Assembly: GCF_000418325.1 (NCBI RefSeq)
Contig: NC_021658.1
Coordinates: 9,190,001-9,254,000, forward strand
Source: Sorangium cellulosum So0157-2
GTDB lineage: Bacteria; Myxococcota_A; Polyangia; Polyangiales; Polyangiaceae
Reading direction: 5' to 3'
DNA length: 64,000 bases
Shown: positions 7,532 through 16,096 of the stretch, one piece after another
Layout of the letters: each line of letters opens with the position of its first letter
Numbering within the stretch: the first letter of the stretch is position 1
Made by a program: the position numbers and the translations under genes
The notes under the pieces: generated by a model
The model's database searches: none
Seen by the model: only the letters and a program-made list of their open reading frames with translations
Told to the model about the DNA's origin: nothing

Positions 7532-9448
7532 GTGGACGCCGCGAGCGAGGAGCAGTGGGACCGGCTGCGCGAGCAGATCGAGCTGGCCGGCAGCTTCTGG
7601 CTCGGGTTCGTCTTCTCGGCCGCGCCCCAGACCGTCGCGTCGATGCGGCAGCGCGCTGAAGCGATGCTCGAGAGAGAGGGGAAGAGGCTGCACCTGGTCG
7701 CCCCTCCCGAACCTTCCGGCCTGCGATCGCTCCTCCCCTGGCTGCTCACCTCTCCCGATCTCGTGCAGGCGGGTTGCATCTGGATCGAGGCGATCCGCTC
7801 GGACTCCCCCGGCGCGGCCGAGCGGCCCTGGATGAGGGCCTGGGAGAGCCTGTTCCTGCGGACCAACGAGCACCGGGACACCTTGCGCGCTCGACTCCAA
7901 GGGGGGCTCGTGTTCGCCGCGCCGCCGGAGATCAAGCCGCTCGTGCGCGAGGCGGCGCCCGACCTGTGGTCGGTGAATTCGCTGGTGATCGATCTCGTGA
8001 CTCCGCCGAAGATCCCGCTGGCCCGTCTCCGGTCCCACACGATGAGCGGCAAGGCGCTCGAACCGCCGATCGCGGACGAATACGTGTCGCGCGCCAGGAC
8101 TGCTGTCAGTCCCGCCGTCGATGCAAACTTCGCCATGGAGGAGGCGAAGCGCCGTGGTGCGCGGCGGCCAGGGGCCCTCGCGGCTCTGCAACGCGAAGGC
8201 ACGCTATCCTCGCAAGCCTCACGTTCCCGGCCGGCCCCGGTCGAAAGACCGCGCAGAGGCGGCCGCGCCCAGGTCTCCGAAGGTCAAGCGTTGCTCCAGG
8301 CGGCGGAGGGGTTCCTCGCCGAAGGCCGCCTCACGGCGGCGTGGGCGAACGCGAAGCGGGCCCACGGCATATTGCAGGGAGAGGACGTCCTCGGCGAGAC
8401 GCGCGCCCTCTGGATCCTCGCCGTCGCCGAGCATGCGACCGGTAAGCGCGACGACGCGCTGGAGCACGTCGAGCGAGCCATCCTCGAACGACGCGCCGTC
8501 GCCCCGGAGGAGGTCCCGATCGAATGGATCGACCTGGCCGCGCGGCTCTCGCTCTCGCGAGGAGATTTCGAGCATGCGAAGCAGGTGTACGCCGACGCGA
8601 AGTCCAGCTATCACGGCCGCCTGCGTGCCAAGGAGACGGTCCGCGGGTTGAGCGATCTCTTCGTGGTCCTCATGGGCACCGGCGACGTCTGCCGCGAAGC
8701 CGGCGACCTCGCCGGAGCAGCCACTGCCCTCGATGGGGCCGTTGCTCGCGCCCGCCGGCTCCGTGACCTGCTGGAGGATTCGCCTGAATCCTTGAGCGAC
8801 CTCTGCGTCGCCCTCACCAAGCTCGGCGAGGTGCGCTGCGACCGCGGGGATTTCTCCGGCGCGACAGCGACGTTCGAGGAGGCGCTCGCGCTGGCGCGCA
8901 GGCTGGAGGGCCTCGGAGGCGAACCCCTGGAGGTGCTCCGGCAACGCTCGATCCTGCTGGTTCGGATCGGGAGGGTGGGGCAGGAGACCGGTGACCTCGC
9001 GCGGGCGAAGGCTGCCTTCGAGGAGGCGCTCGCGCTCCGGCGCAGGGTCCTCGCCAGGGGCGAGAGCGCGCGGGCGCTGCGCGACGTGGCCTCCGTCCTC
9101 GATCGGCTCGGGGAGCTCGAGCTCAGGCTCGGGCAGACGACGAGCGCGACCGCGCGCTTCGAGCAGGCCGTCGCGCTGGACCGCCGCCGGCGTGAGCTGC
9201 TCGGGGAAACCCCCGAGGTCCTGCGCGACCTCGCGATTTCGCTCTACCGCGCCGGTGAGGCCCGGCGGGCGGCCGGCGATCTCCGCGCGGCCCTCGCGGC
9301 GCTGGAAGAGTCCGTCGTCCTGGGCGAGCAGCTCGTCTCGCTCCCCGAGGAGGCCGCGAGCAGCCGCCCGTTGCTCGACGCCGCGGTCCGGCTGCGCGCC
9401 GAGGTCCAGCGCGCGCTCGGCGTCGGTGCTGCGGCGACATCGTCCTGA
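7532..9448 (+). CDS. TPR protein with STAND-like N-terminal domain
   Basis: A 638-residue protein from a GTG start at 7532. Residues 1-170 alternate hydrophobic strands and helices (FWLGFVFSAAP, LHLVAPPE, GCIWIEAI) and end with the pattern R(T)NEHRDTLRARL ... LVFAAPPEI ... APDLWSVNSLVIDL. I recognise that pattern from N-terminal domains of bacterial STAND-like NTPases and their partners. No Walker A is seen, so this domain is probably not an active ATPase. After a basic linker (about 170-245), residues 250-620 form tandem TPRs (for example GDLAGAATALDGAVARARRL, GDFSGATATFEEALALARRL). TPRs usually bind proteins, so it likely senses or recruits for the ATPase upstream. Confidence 0.65.
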   Translation: MDAASEEQWDRLREQIELAGSFWLGFVFSAAPQTVASMRQRAEAMLEREGKRLHLVAPPEPSGLRSLLPWLLTSPDLVQAGCIWIEAIRSDSPGAAERPWMRAWESLFLRTNEHRDTLRARLQGGLVFAAPPEIKPLVREAAPDLWSVNSLVIDLVTPPKIPLARLRSHTMSGKALEPPIADEYVSRARTAVSPAVDANFAMEEAKRRGARRPGALAALQREGTLSSQASRSRPAPVERPRRGGRAQVSEGQALLQAAEGFLAEGRLTAAWANAKRAHGILQGEDVLGETRALWILAVAEHATGKRDDALEHVERAILERRAVAPEEVPIEWIDLAARLSLSRGDFEHAKQVYADAKSSYHGRLRAKETVRGLSDLFVVLMGTGDVCREAGDLAGAATALDGAVARARRLRDLLEDSPESLSDLCVALTKLGEVRCDRGDFSGATATFEEALALARRLEGLGGEPLEVLRQRSILLVRIGRVGQETGDLARAKAAFEEALALRRRVLARGESARALRDVASVLDRLGELELRLGQTTSATARFEQAVALDRRRRELLGETPEVLRDLAISLYRAGEARRAAGDLRAALAALEESVVLGEQLVSLPEEAASSRPLLDAAVRLRAEVQRALGVGAAATSS

Positions 9449-9537
9449 CGGGCTCCTCGCGGGCGCCGCCGCGCGCGGGGGCCATCCCGGCGGTCGTGCC
9501 ATGGCCGGAAGGCGCAGCGGGGGAGCCCGCCTCAGCT

Positions 9538-10010
9538 CCCCGTCCAGCGCCCGCGCCGGCGTCCGGAGCCCGCTGCGACGCCCCGTCCAGCGCCCGCGCC
9601 GGCGCCCGGAGCCCACGTCGACGCTCGACGATCGTTCCCCCGCACGCAGGGGACGCCGCGTCGGCGCTCGACGATCGTTCCCCCGCACGCAGGGGACCGC
9701 CGCGCCACCTCGACGCAGGCTCCCCCCGCGCGGAGGGGAGCGGTCGTCGGCGATCGCACGCGCCGCCCCGGCGCGCCGGAGCGGCCGCAGGAAACCTCGA
9801 CGCGCGAGAGCCCGCAGCGCGGGGATGGCAGCGGCGACGCCGACGGCCGCTCCCCTGCACGTCGCGGCACGGCCTGCTGCGGCCGGAGCCCCCCCTCCGG
9901 CGCGCGGGGGACGCGCCGTCGACGTCGCCGCGACCATCCCCGCGCTGCGGGATGCCGCTCTCGATCGTTCGGGACCACGGGGCGCGCCCCCCCCCCGGCG
10001 CCGCGCCCGC
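9538..10010. repeat. Tandem array of ~43-bp degenerate palindromic units
   Basis: Fills the convergent gap between the TPR gene and the VanW gene. About eleven units start at 9538, 9581, 9624, 9667, 9710, 9753, 9796, 9839, 9882, 9925 and 9968. Units 1 and 2 are near-identical. Units 3 and 4 share 33 identical bases. Several later units keep a CTCGACG-like start and a central C-rich/G-rich hairpin (CCCC...GGGG) although the rest has diverged. Hairpin centres fall near 9644, 9687, 9730, 9773, 9817, 9900, 9944 and 9985. The period is not a multiple of three and the units are too short for a normal CRISPR repeat plus spacer. Confidence 0.6.
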
Positions 10011-10019
10011 GCCCCCCGC

Positions 10020-11477
10020 TCACATCGAGAAGCCGTCGCCCTGCGCCTCCGCAGGGGGCGCCTCGCCCGCGGGGGCCTCGCCCGCGGGGGTCTCCCCCTC
10101 CTGGAGCTCCTCGACCGCCTTCGCGTGCTCGGGGACCTCCGGCAGCGTGGAAGGGTCGTATCCGGGCGCGACCCAGAACACCTCGGGCGCGGGCTTGTAC
10201 TCGCTCGTATAGCTGCGGTCGGAGGCCCGGCCGTCCTTGTATCGGACGGTGACATACGACCTCACGTCGTACCCGCACGAGCCCTTCTGGTGCCGCTTCA
10301 CCTTGCCCTCGGAGAGCTCGGACTTCACGTAGATGCGGCGGATGAAGTCGTCGGTGTGCTCGGCCGAGACGCGGTGATCGACCTCCGCCACCGGGTCGCC
10401 GCCGAGGATCTCGACGCGGAGCACCGTGGGCGTCGGCAGGTAGGCGTGGATCATGATCGGGAACGGGAGCGTGTTCTTGATCTTCAGATCCGACTCCGGG
10501 TACGTCACCATGGCGTCGAGCCCCATCGGGATGTAGGCGCTCGGGCGGGAGTGGCTCTGGCGGTCCGGCGTGTCGAGCGCGCCGAAGAGCGACGCGGCGA
10601 AGAGCGTGCTGGAGACCTGGCACGTCCCCCCGCCGTAGCCGGGGACGGTCTCGTCGCCGAGGATCTCCGGGGCGATGGTGAACCCGTTCTTGCGGGTCCG
10701 CGGGCCGACGTGGGCGTTGAACGAGAAGGTCTCGCCGGGCGCCAGGATGGTGCCGTCGATCTTGGACGCCGCGGTCTTGATGTTGACGGCGCGCCCGGCC
10801 TCCTTGCCGTGCCGCTTGAACTTCGTCTCGTACGCCGCGACGACCCGGCTGACGTCGACGCTCACCAGGTCATCGACGGTGATCTTGGGGGCGGTGTACC
10901 GGACCGCGAGCTCGATGAGCTCCTCGTCCTCGTGGTCCCCGGCGCGCAGCGCGGCGAGGGAGGCGTCGACGTCGAGCTCCCGGCCGGCCTGCTCCGGGAT
11001 CTTGCGCCGGTTGGCGAGATCGAGCCGCGCGTCCACCGGTATGCGGAAGACCTGCGGGGCGAGCCGCTCGAGGAAGGCGCGCGCCCTCGCCTCGTCGACG
11101 GCCCAGACGAGCGGCACGTCGATCTCGCTGCGCCGCGCCCGCCGCGCCTCCCGGAGCCGCCGCGCCCACGGCCCCTCGTGGCCGACGCGCCGCGCCCCCG
11201 CGAGCGTCTCGCCGACGTCGACCTCGACGCCCGCCTCGCCGAGCGTCGCCGTCACGTCGACGTCGTCGTGGCGGAGCCGGACGAGGCGGCCGCGGAGCGC
11301 GTCGCGCCTCGCCTCGAGCCAGGCCTCCGGCGCGGCGCCGTCCGGCACGAAGCGCTCGCCGATCGAGAGGCCGCGGACCACCGGGGACGCCGGCAGCGCG
11401 TCGCGCACCGCCAGGGCGGCGCCCACGCCCGCCGAACTGCCGAGCGCCAAGACCAGAGCGAGGGCCCTCGTATCCAC
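10020..11477 (-). CDS. VanW-family protein
   Basis: A 485-residue protein from a GTG start with an N-terminal signal/anchor helix (residues 1-25), hence envelope-located. Residues about 30-220 resemble the peptidoglycan-binding region that precedes VanW domains. The VanW domain begins near residue 247 with TFSFNAHVGPRTRKNGF and shows the diagnostic GYGGGTCQVSSTLF near 283. The C-terminus is a Glu/Pro/Ala-rich tail (PAGEAPAGEAPPAEAQ). VanW proteins are named for vancomycin clusters but most are of unknown envelope function, and nothing here suggests glycopeptide resistance. Confidence 0.85.
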   Translation of the reverse strand: MDTRALALVLALGSSAGVGAALAVRDALPASPVVRGLSIGERFVPDGAAPEAWLEARRDALRGRLVRLRHDDVDVTATLGEAGVEVDVGETLAGARRVGHEGPWARRLREARRARRSEIDVPLVWAVDEARARAFLERLAPQVFRIPVDARLDLANRRKIPEQAGRELDVDASLAALRAGDHEDEELIELAVRYTAPKITVDDLVSVDVSRVVAAYETKFKRHGKEAGRAVNIKTAASKIDGTILAPGETFSFNAHVGPRTRKNGFTIAPEILGDETVPGYGGGTCQVSSTLFAASLFGALDTPDRQSHSRPSAYIPMGLDAMVTYPESDLKIKNTLPFPIMIHAYLPTPTVLRVEILGGDPVAEVDHRVSAEHTDDFIRRIYVKSELSEGKVKRHQKGSCGYDVRSYVTVRYKDGRASDRSYTSEYKPAPEVFWVAPGYDPSTLPEVPEHAKAVEELQEGETPAGEAPAGEAPPAEAQGDGFSM

Positions 11478-11540
11478 GGCAGCTCGCCATGCTACCCGGA
11501 TCGGGGACGAACTGGAAGAACGCTAGATCACGAGGCGGGC

Positions 11541-11741
11541 TCAGCCGCCGCCGACGAAGTGCACGATCTCGATCACGTCGCCCTCGGCGAGCTGGGCGGC
11601 CGTGTGCTCGGCCCGCGGCACCACCTCGCCGTTGCGCTCCACCGCCACGGGCCCCTCGGTCAGCCCGAGCAGCTCGACGAGCCTCCGCACCGTGACCGCC
11701 GACGGCACCTCGCGCGCTTCCCCGTTCACCGTGATGTTCAT
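11541..11741 (-). CDS. thiS: Sulfur carrier protein ThiS
   Basis: A 66-residue ubiquitin-fold protein (MNITVNGEAREV...) ending in HFVGGG, the C-terminal Gly-Gly-type tail that is adenylylated and thiocarboxylated to carry sulfur for the thiazole of thiamine. Length and tail match ThiS. Its ATG overlaps the stop of the carbonic-anhydrase-like gene (ATGA at 11738-11741), so it is translationally coupled and is the last gene of the miaB operon. No other thi gene is in the window, so the sulfur could serve another pathway; MoaD-like small carriers are the alternative. Confidence 0.85.
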   Translation of the reverse strand: MNITVNGEAREVPSAVTVRRLVELLGLTEGPVAVERNGEVVPRAEHTAAQLAEGDVIEIVHFVGGG

Positions 11742-12340
11742 GGCCTCTTCACCTCGTGCATCGCGCCTCCAGCGCACCTCGCCGCCGCGGCCCCCGGCTC
11801 GCCGGCCGCGGACGACGCCGCGGCGAGCGCCGCCCGGAAGCGCCGCGCGTTCTCCACATAGCTCGCGGCCCCCAGCCTGCCGAGCTCGGCCTGATCCGGC
11901 CGCACCTCCCCCATCACCTGCGCCGGGTTGCCGCGCACCAGCGACCGCGGCGGGATCACCTTCCCGGGCGGCACCACCGCGCCCGCGGCGATCACCGACC
12001 CCTCGCCGATCACCGCGTTGTCGAGCACGATGCTCCCCATCCCGATCAGGCACCCGTCCCCGACGCGGCAGCCGTGCAGGATCGCGCCGTGGCCGATGGT
12101 CACGTCGGCGCCGACGATCGTCTCCGAGACGCCGCTCGTCAGGTGCAGGCACGCGAGGTCCTGCACGTTGGTCCGCGGGCCGACGCGGATCGCGCCGATG
12201 TCCCCGCGCAGCACCGCGCCGAACCACACGCTCGCCTCGTCGCCGAGCTCCACGTCGCCGATCACCGTCGCGTTCGGCGCGAGGAACACGTCGCGCCCGA
12301 GCCGCGGCGACGCCCCGCCGAAGTCGAGGACGAGCGCCAC
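11738..12340 (-). CDS. Gamma-carbonic anhydrase family protein
   Basis: A 200-residue left-handed beta-helix protein of the YrdA/CaiE gamma-carbonic anhydrase class, from a GTG at 12340. Hexapeptide turns run from about residue 15 to 160. Expected metal-site histidines are in CLHLTSG and GHGAILHG, with the conserved LRGD and NVQD. The last ~35 residues are an Ala-rich extension not typical of the family. It starts one base after the miaB stop and overlaps thiS. Many members lack measurable carbonic anhydrase activity, so the reaction is not certain. Confidence 0.85.
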   Translation of the reverse strand: MALVLDFGGASPRLGRDVFLAPNATVIGDVELGDEASVWFGAVLRGDIGAIRVGPRTNVQDLACLHLTSGVSETIVGADVTIGHGAILHGCRVGDGCLIGMGSIVLDNAVIGEGSVIAAGAVVPPGKVIPPRSLVRGNPAQVMGEVRPDQAELGRLGAASYVENARRFRAALAAASSAAGEPGAAAARCAGGAMHEVKRP

Positions 12341-12341
12341 G

Positions 12342-13823
12342 TCAGCCCCCCTCGGCGGCGACCACCGGCAGCGAGCGCCGGGCCGCCCGCGCCTCCGCGG
12401 CGCCCCGCTGCCGCGGCCGGGCCGCGGCGCGCGCCGCCTCCGTGAGCTCAGCCTGCAGCGAGTGCTTGTTCGCCCGCGCGATCGAGACCTCGACGACCTC
12501 GCCGAGCAGATCGAGCTCCGCCGCGCCCTCGATGTGCGCGATCTCGTGGCGCCCCGTCCGGCCCGACCAGAGCGCGCCGCCCTGGCCGCCGTGGCCGCGC
12601 TCCTTGTCGCGCCCCTCGACGAGCACCTCCTGCGTCGTCCCCACGAGGCCCGACAGGTGGGCGGCGAGCAGCGCCTCGCTCTCCTCGAACAGGCGCGCGA
12701 GCCGCTCGCCCTTCACGCCCTCGGGCACGTCGTCCGGCAGCTTCAGCGCGGGCGTGTGCGGGCGGCGCGAGTACTTGAAGCCGAACAGCCCCTTGAACCC
12801 CACCTCGCGCACGAGCGACAGCGTCGCCGCGAAGTCGTCCTCGGTCTCGCCCGGGAAGCCGACGATGATGTCGGTCGAGAGCGTCAGCCCCGGGACCGCC
12901 TCCACGAGCGCCCGCGTCCTCGCGACGTACTCGGCGCGCGTGTAGCGGCGGATCATCCGCCGGAGGACCCGATCGCTGCCCGACTGCACCGGCAGGTGCA
13001 CGTGGCGCGGCAGCACGGCGAGCTCGGCGTGGGCGAGCAGGAGCGAGGGCGTGAGGTGCCGCGGGTGCGGGCTCGTGTAGCGCAGCCGCGCGAGGCCCGG
13101 GACGTCGGCCGCGACGCGCCGGAGCAGCGCCGCGAACTCGCTCTCGTCCGGGTCGTCCGCGCTCGCGCCGGGGGCCCGCGGCAGCGCGCCGAGCGGATCG
13201 CGGTAGCTGTTCACGGTCTGGCCGAGGAGGGTGACCTCGCGCGTCCCCGCGGCCACGAGCGCGGCGATCTCGGCGACGATCTCGTCGCTCGGCCGGTAGC
13301 GCTCCGGCCCGCGGGTGTGCGGGACGATGCAGAACGAGCACCGCTCGTCGCAGCCCTTCATGATGGTCACGAACGCCGTCGGCGCGGCGCGCGACGCGGG
13401 CGGCGGCGACGCCACGAGGAACCGGGGCGCGTCGAGGTCGAACACCGTGCGCGCGACCGGCAGGCCGCCGAGCGCGAGGTCGCCGAGCAGGCCCGGCAGC
13501 TCCGGGATGTTGTCCGGCCCGACCACGACGTCGATCGTCCGCAGCTGCTTGAGGAGGCGCTCCCCTTCCTGCTGCGCCACGCACCCGGCGACGACGACCA
13601 CCCGACCCTCGCCCTCGCGCTTCCAGCGCGCGAGCCGCCCCACCTCGCTCCGCAGCTTCTGCTCGGCCTTCTCGCGCACGCTGCAGGTGTTCAGCACGAG
13701 CACGTCGGCCTCGTCCGGACCGCCGGCCTCGGTGTAGCCGGCGCGGCGGAGCACGTCGTGCATCCGCTCGGAGTCGTGCACGTTCATCTGGCAGCCGAAC
13801 GTCGTGATCGAATACCGGGGCAT
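12342..13823 (-). CDS. miaB: tRNA-2-methylthio-N6-dimethylallyladenosine synthase
   Basis: A 493-residue radical-SAM methylthiotransferase that adds the 2-methylthio group to i6A37 of tRNAs reading UNN codons. The N-terminal domain has three cluster cysteines in TFGCQMN (Cys11), NTCSVR and AGCVAQ. The radical-SAM motif is CDERCSFC. A C-terminal TRAM-like region (TTQEVLVEGRDK onward) ends in a basic tail. The ATG at 13823 is chosen because MPRYSITTFGCQMN matches the family N-terminus; the frame runs further upstream without support. First gene of a miaB / gamma-CA / thiS operon. Confidence 0.95.
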   Translation of the reverse strand: MPRYSITTFGCQMNVHDSERMHDVLRRAGYTEAGGPDEADVLVLNTCSVREKAEQKLRSEVGRLARWKREGEGRVVVVAGCVAQQEGERLLKQLRTIDVVVGPDNIPELPGLLGDLALGGLPVARTVFDLDAPRFLVASPPPASRAAPTAFVTIMKGCDERCSFCIVPHTRGPERYRPSDEIVAEIAALVAAGTREVTLLGQTVNSYRDPLGALPRAPGASADDPDESEFAALLRRVAADVPGLARLRYTSPHPRHLTPSLLLAHAELAVLPRHVHLPVQSGSDRVLRRMIRRYTRAEYVARTRALVEAVPGLTLSTDIIVGFPGETEDDFAATLSLVREVGFKGLFGFKYSRRPHTPALKLPDDVPEGVKGERLARLFEESEALLAAHLSGLVGTTQEVLVEGRDKERGHGGQGGALWSGRTGRHEIAHIEGAAELDLLGEVVEVSIARANKHSLQAELTEAARAAARPRQRGAAEARAARRSLPVVAAEGG

Positions 13824-13910
13824 CGAAGCGATGCACCCTCTAACAGAAGGGGCCCGAGGCCGCCACCTCGCGCGCCCGGCGCCCGCCCCCGCGTGCCCCC
13901 CGCCTCCCGC

Positions 13911-14062
13911 GGCGCGGCGCGGCGCGGCGCGGCGCGGTGCGGTGCCCTTCCCGCGCGGCGACGCGGCCGGGATCCGCGGACGGATGCGGACGGGCGGGAC
14001 AGATCCAGCGCTGGCCCGAGCAACGCCGGCGCCGCGCGCCGCGCGCCGCGCGCCGCGCGCCG
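13911..14062. repeat. Low-complexity GC tandem repeats upstream of acyl-CoA synthetase
   Basis: Two short simple-sequence tracts lie in the divergent gap between miaB and the acyl-CoA synthetase. GCGCG pentamers run at about 13911-13940, and GCGCGCC heptamers at about 14031-14062. They are likely slippage-prone. The gap must hold both promoters, but none is clear by eye. Confidence 0.5.
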
Positions 14063-14122
14063 CCAAAAGGATGCAGAGCCGGCCGGGGCATCATGGTAAA
14101 AATCGCCCCGGGAGGAGACCCG

Positions 14123-15958
14123 ATGGCGAAACTGGAAAACCTGGTAGAACTGCTCGATCGCTCGCTGAAGCAGCATGGGCCCCAGCCGATCTTCGGCACG
14201 AAGACCGAGGGCCGCTGGGACTGGATCACCTATGCGGAGTTCGGGCAGCTCGTCGCCAGGTTTCGCGGCGGCCTCGCGTCGCTCGGCGTCCAGCGGGGCG
14301 ATCGGGTGGCCCTCATCTCCAACAACCGTGTGGAGTGGGCGGTCTCGGCCTATGCCTGCTTCAGCATGGGGGTCGCGGTCGTGCCGATGTACGAGGCGCA
14401 GCTGCCGAGCGAGTGGGCGTTCATCATCAACGACTGCGAGGCCGTCGCCGCGATCGTCGCCACGCCGCAGATCTACGGCAAATGCAAGGATCTCCCCGAG
14501 AAGGCGCCCTCGCTGAAGCACCTCGTCTGTCTGTTCGAGCCCGCGGGGCCGGCGGACGGCGTCCCCGGCGCGCGGACCACCTCGTACAGGGAGCTGCTCG
14601 CCGCGGGCGAGGAGAGCCCGGCGCCCGCCATCCAGCCGACGTCGAAGGACACCGCGTGCCTCATCTACACCTCGGGCACGACCGGCAATCCCAAGGGGGT
14701 GATCCTCTCGCACGGCAACATCGCCTCCAACGTCTGCGCCGTGGTGGATCTCATCCCGTTCGGCGGCGGCGACCGGAGCCTGTCGTTCCTCCCGTGGGCC
14801 CACTCGTTCGGCCACACCGGCGAGCTCCACGTGATGATCACGGTCGGCGCGTCGATGGCGCTGAGCGAGTCGGTCGACAAGATCGTCGCGAACCTCGCCG
14901 AGGTGCACCCCACCGTGCTCATGAGCGTCCCGCGGATCTTCAACCGCATCTACGAGGGGGTGCAGAAGCAGATGACCGAGAAGCCCGCGGTCATCCAGGG
15001 CCTGTTCCGCGCCGGGCTGCGCGCGGCGACGAAGCAGAACAAGGGCGAGCCGCTCCACCTCGTCGAGCGGCTCACCCTGGCCGTGGCGGACCGGGTCATC
15101 TTCTCGAAGATCCGCGCCAAGTTCGGCGGCAAGCTGAAGTACGCGATCAGCGGCGGGGCGGCGCTCTCGTACCAGGTGGCCGAGTTCGTCGACGCGCTCG
15201 GCATCACCATCTACGAGGGCTACGGGCTCACCGAGACGTCGCCCGTCGCCACCGTGAACTACCCGGGGGCCCGCCGACTCGGCAGCGTGGGCAAGGCGAT
15301 CCCGGGGGTGCGGGTCGTCATCGACAAGTCGGAGGCGCACGATCCGAAGCAGGGCGAGATCGTCATTTACGGCCCGAACGTCATGATGGGCTATTACAAG
15401 CGCGACGTGGAGAACAAGGCCGTCTTCACCGAGGACGGCGGCTTCCGCACAGGCGATCTGGGCTACCTCGACGACGACGGCTATCTCTACGTCACGGGCC
15501 GCATCAAGGAGCAGTACAAGCTGGAGAACGGCAAGTACGTCGCGCCGGCCCCGCTCGAGGAGAAGATCAAGCTGTCTCCGCTGATCAACAGCGCGATGAT
15601 CTACGGCGACAACCGCCCCTTCAACGTGGCGCTGATCGTGCCCGAGATGGCGGCGCTCACCGAGTGGGCGCGGGGCCAGGGGCTCACGTTCGAGGCGCCC
15701 GACGCGATGCTGAAGCACCCGCGCGTGGTCGCGCACGTCCAGGAGGAGGTCGACCGGTACGCGGCGGATTTCAAGTCCTTCGAGAGGATCAAGAAGATCG
15801 CCCTCGCGGCCGAGGACTTCACCGCCGACAACGGGATGCTCACGCCGACCCTGAAGCTGAAGCGGCGCGTGGCGCTCGAGAAGCACGGGCCCGCGCTCGA
15901 GGCGCTCTTCAGCGGCGCGTCCAAGGCCGAGCCGCGCGAGGCCGCGCCGGCCGGCTGA
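14123..15958 (+). CDS. Long-chain acyl-CoA synthetase (AMP-forming)
   Basis: A 611-residue ATP-dependent fatty acid:CoA ligase of the ANL superfamily. The start is the ATG at 14123, behind an excellent GGAGGAG site; an ATG at 14092 is possible but lacks one. The P-loop-like AMP-binding motif is YTSGTTGNPKGVILSH. Others are YGLTETSP (A5), TGDLGYLDDDGYLYVTGRIKE (A7/A8) and the late catalytic Lys region. Fits the FadD15-like group seen in myxobacteria and mycobacteria. Probably activates fatty acids for beta-oxidation or lipid synthesis; transcribed alone. Confidence 0.9.
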   Translation: MAKLENLVELLDRSLKQHGPQPIFGTKTEGRWDWITYAEFGQLVARFRGGLASLGVQRGDRVALISNNRVEWAVSAYACFSMGVAVVPMYEAQLPSEWAFIINDCEAVAAIVATPQIYGKCKDLPEKAPSLKHLVCLFEPAGPADGVPGARTTSYRELLAAGEESPAPAIQPTSKDTACLIYTSGTTGNPKGVILSHGNIASNVCAVVDLIPFGGGDRSLSFLPWAHSFGHTGELHVMITVGASMALSESVDKIVANLAEVHPTVLMSVPRIFNRIYEGVQKQMTEKPAVIQGLFRAGLRAATKQNKGEPLHLVERLTLAVADRVIFSKIRAKFGGKLKYAISGGAALSYQVAEFVDALGITIYEGYGLTETSPVATVNYPGARRLGSVGKAIPGVRVVIDKSEAHDPKQGEIVIYGPNVMMGYYKRDVENKAVFTEDGGFRTGDLGYLDDDGYLYVTGRIKEQYKLENGKYVAPAPLEEKIKLSPLINSAMIYGDNRPFNVALIVPEMAALTEWARGQGLTFEAPDAMLKHPRVVAHVQEEVDRYAADFKSFERIKKIALAAEDFTADNGMLTPTLKLKRRVALEKHGPALEALFSGASKAEPREAAPAG

Positions 15959-16096
15959 GCGGCCGCCGCCCCCCGGGCCGGCGCGCCCGCCGTTCGCGCC
16001 GTTTCCCCTCCACGCCCTCTCCCCTCCCGGCGCGCCTTGGCGTAGGCTGACGCGCGCTCGGGCGGGCAGGACGCCGGGTCGACGGACGGGAGCGGC

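Noticed and set aside
9624..9709. Possible type I-E CRISPR array (hairpin repeats resembling CCCC...GGGG repeats)
   Set aside because: The units step by 43 bp and share 33 bases, leaving only about 10 bases for a spacer, and later units drift instead of staying constant. No cas gene is in the window.
10020..11477. Vancomycin-resistance gene
   Set aside because: The VanW domain alone is widespread and no vanHAX-type genes are near.
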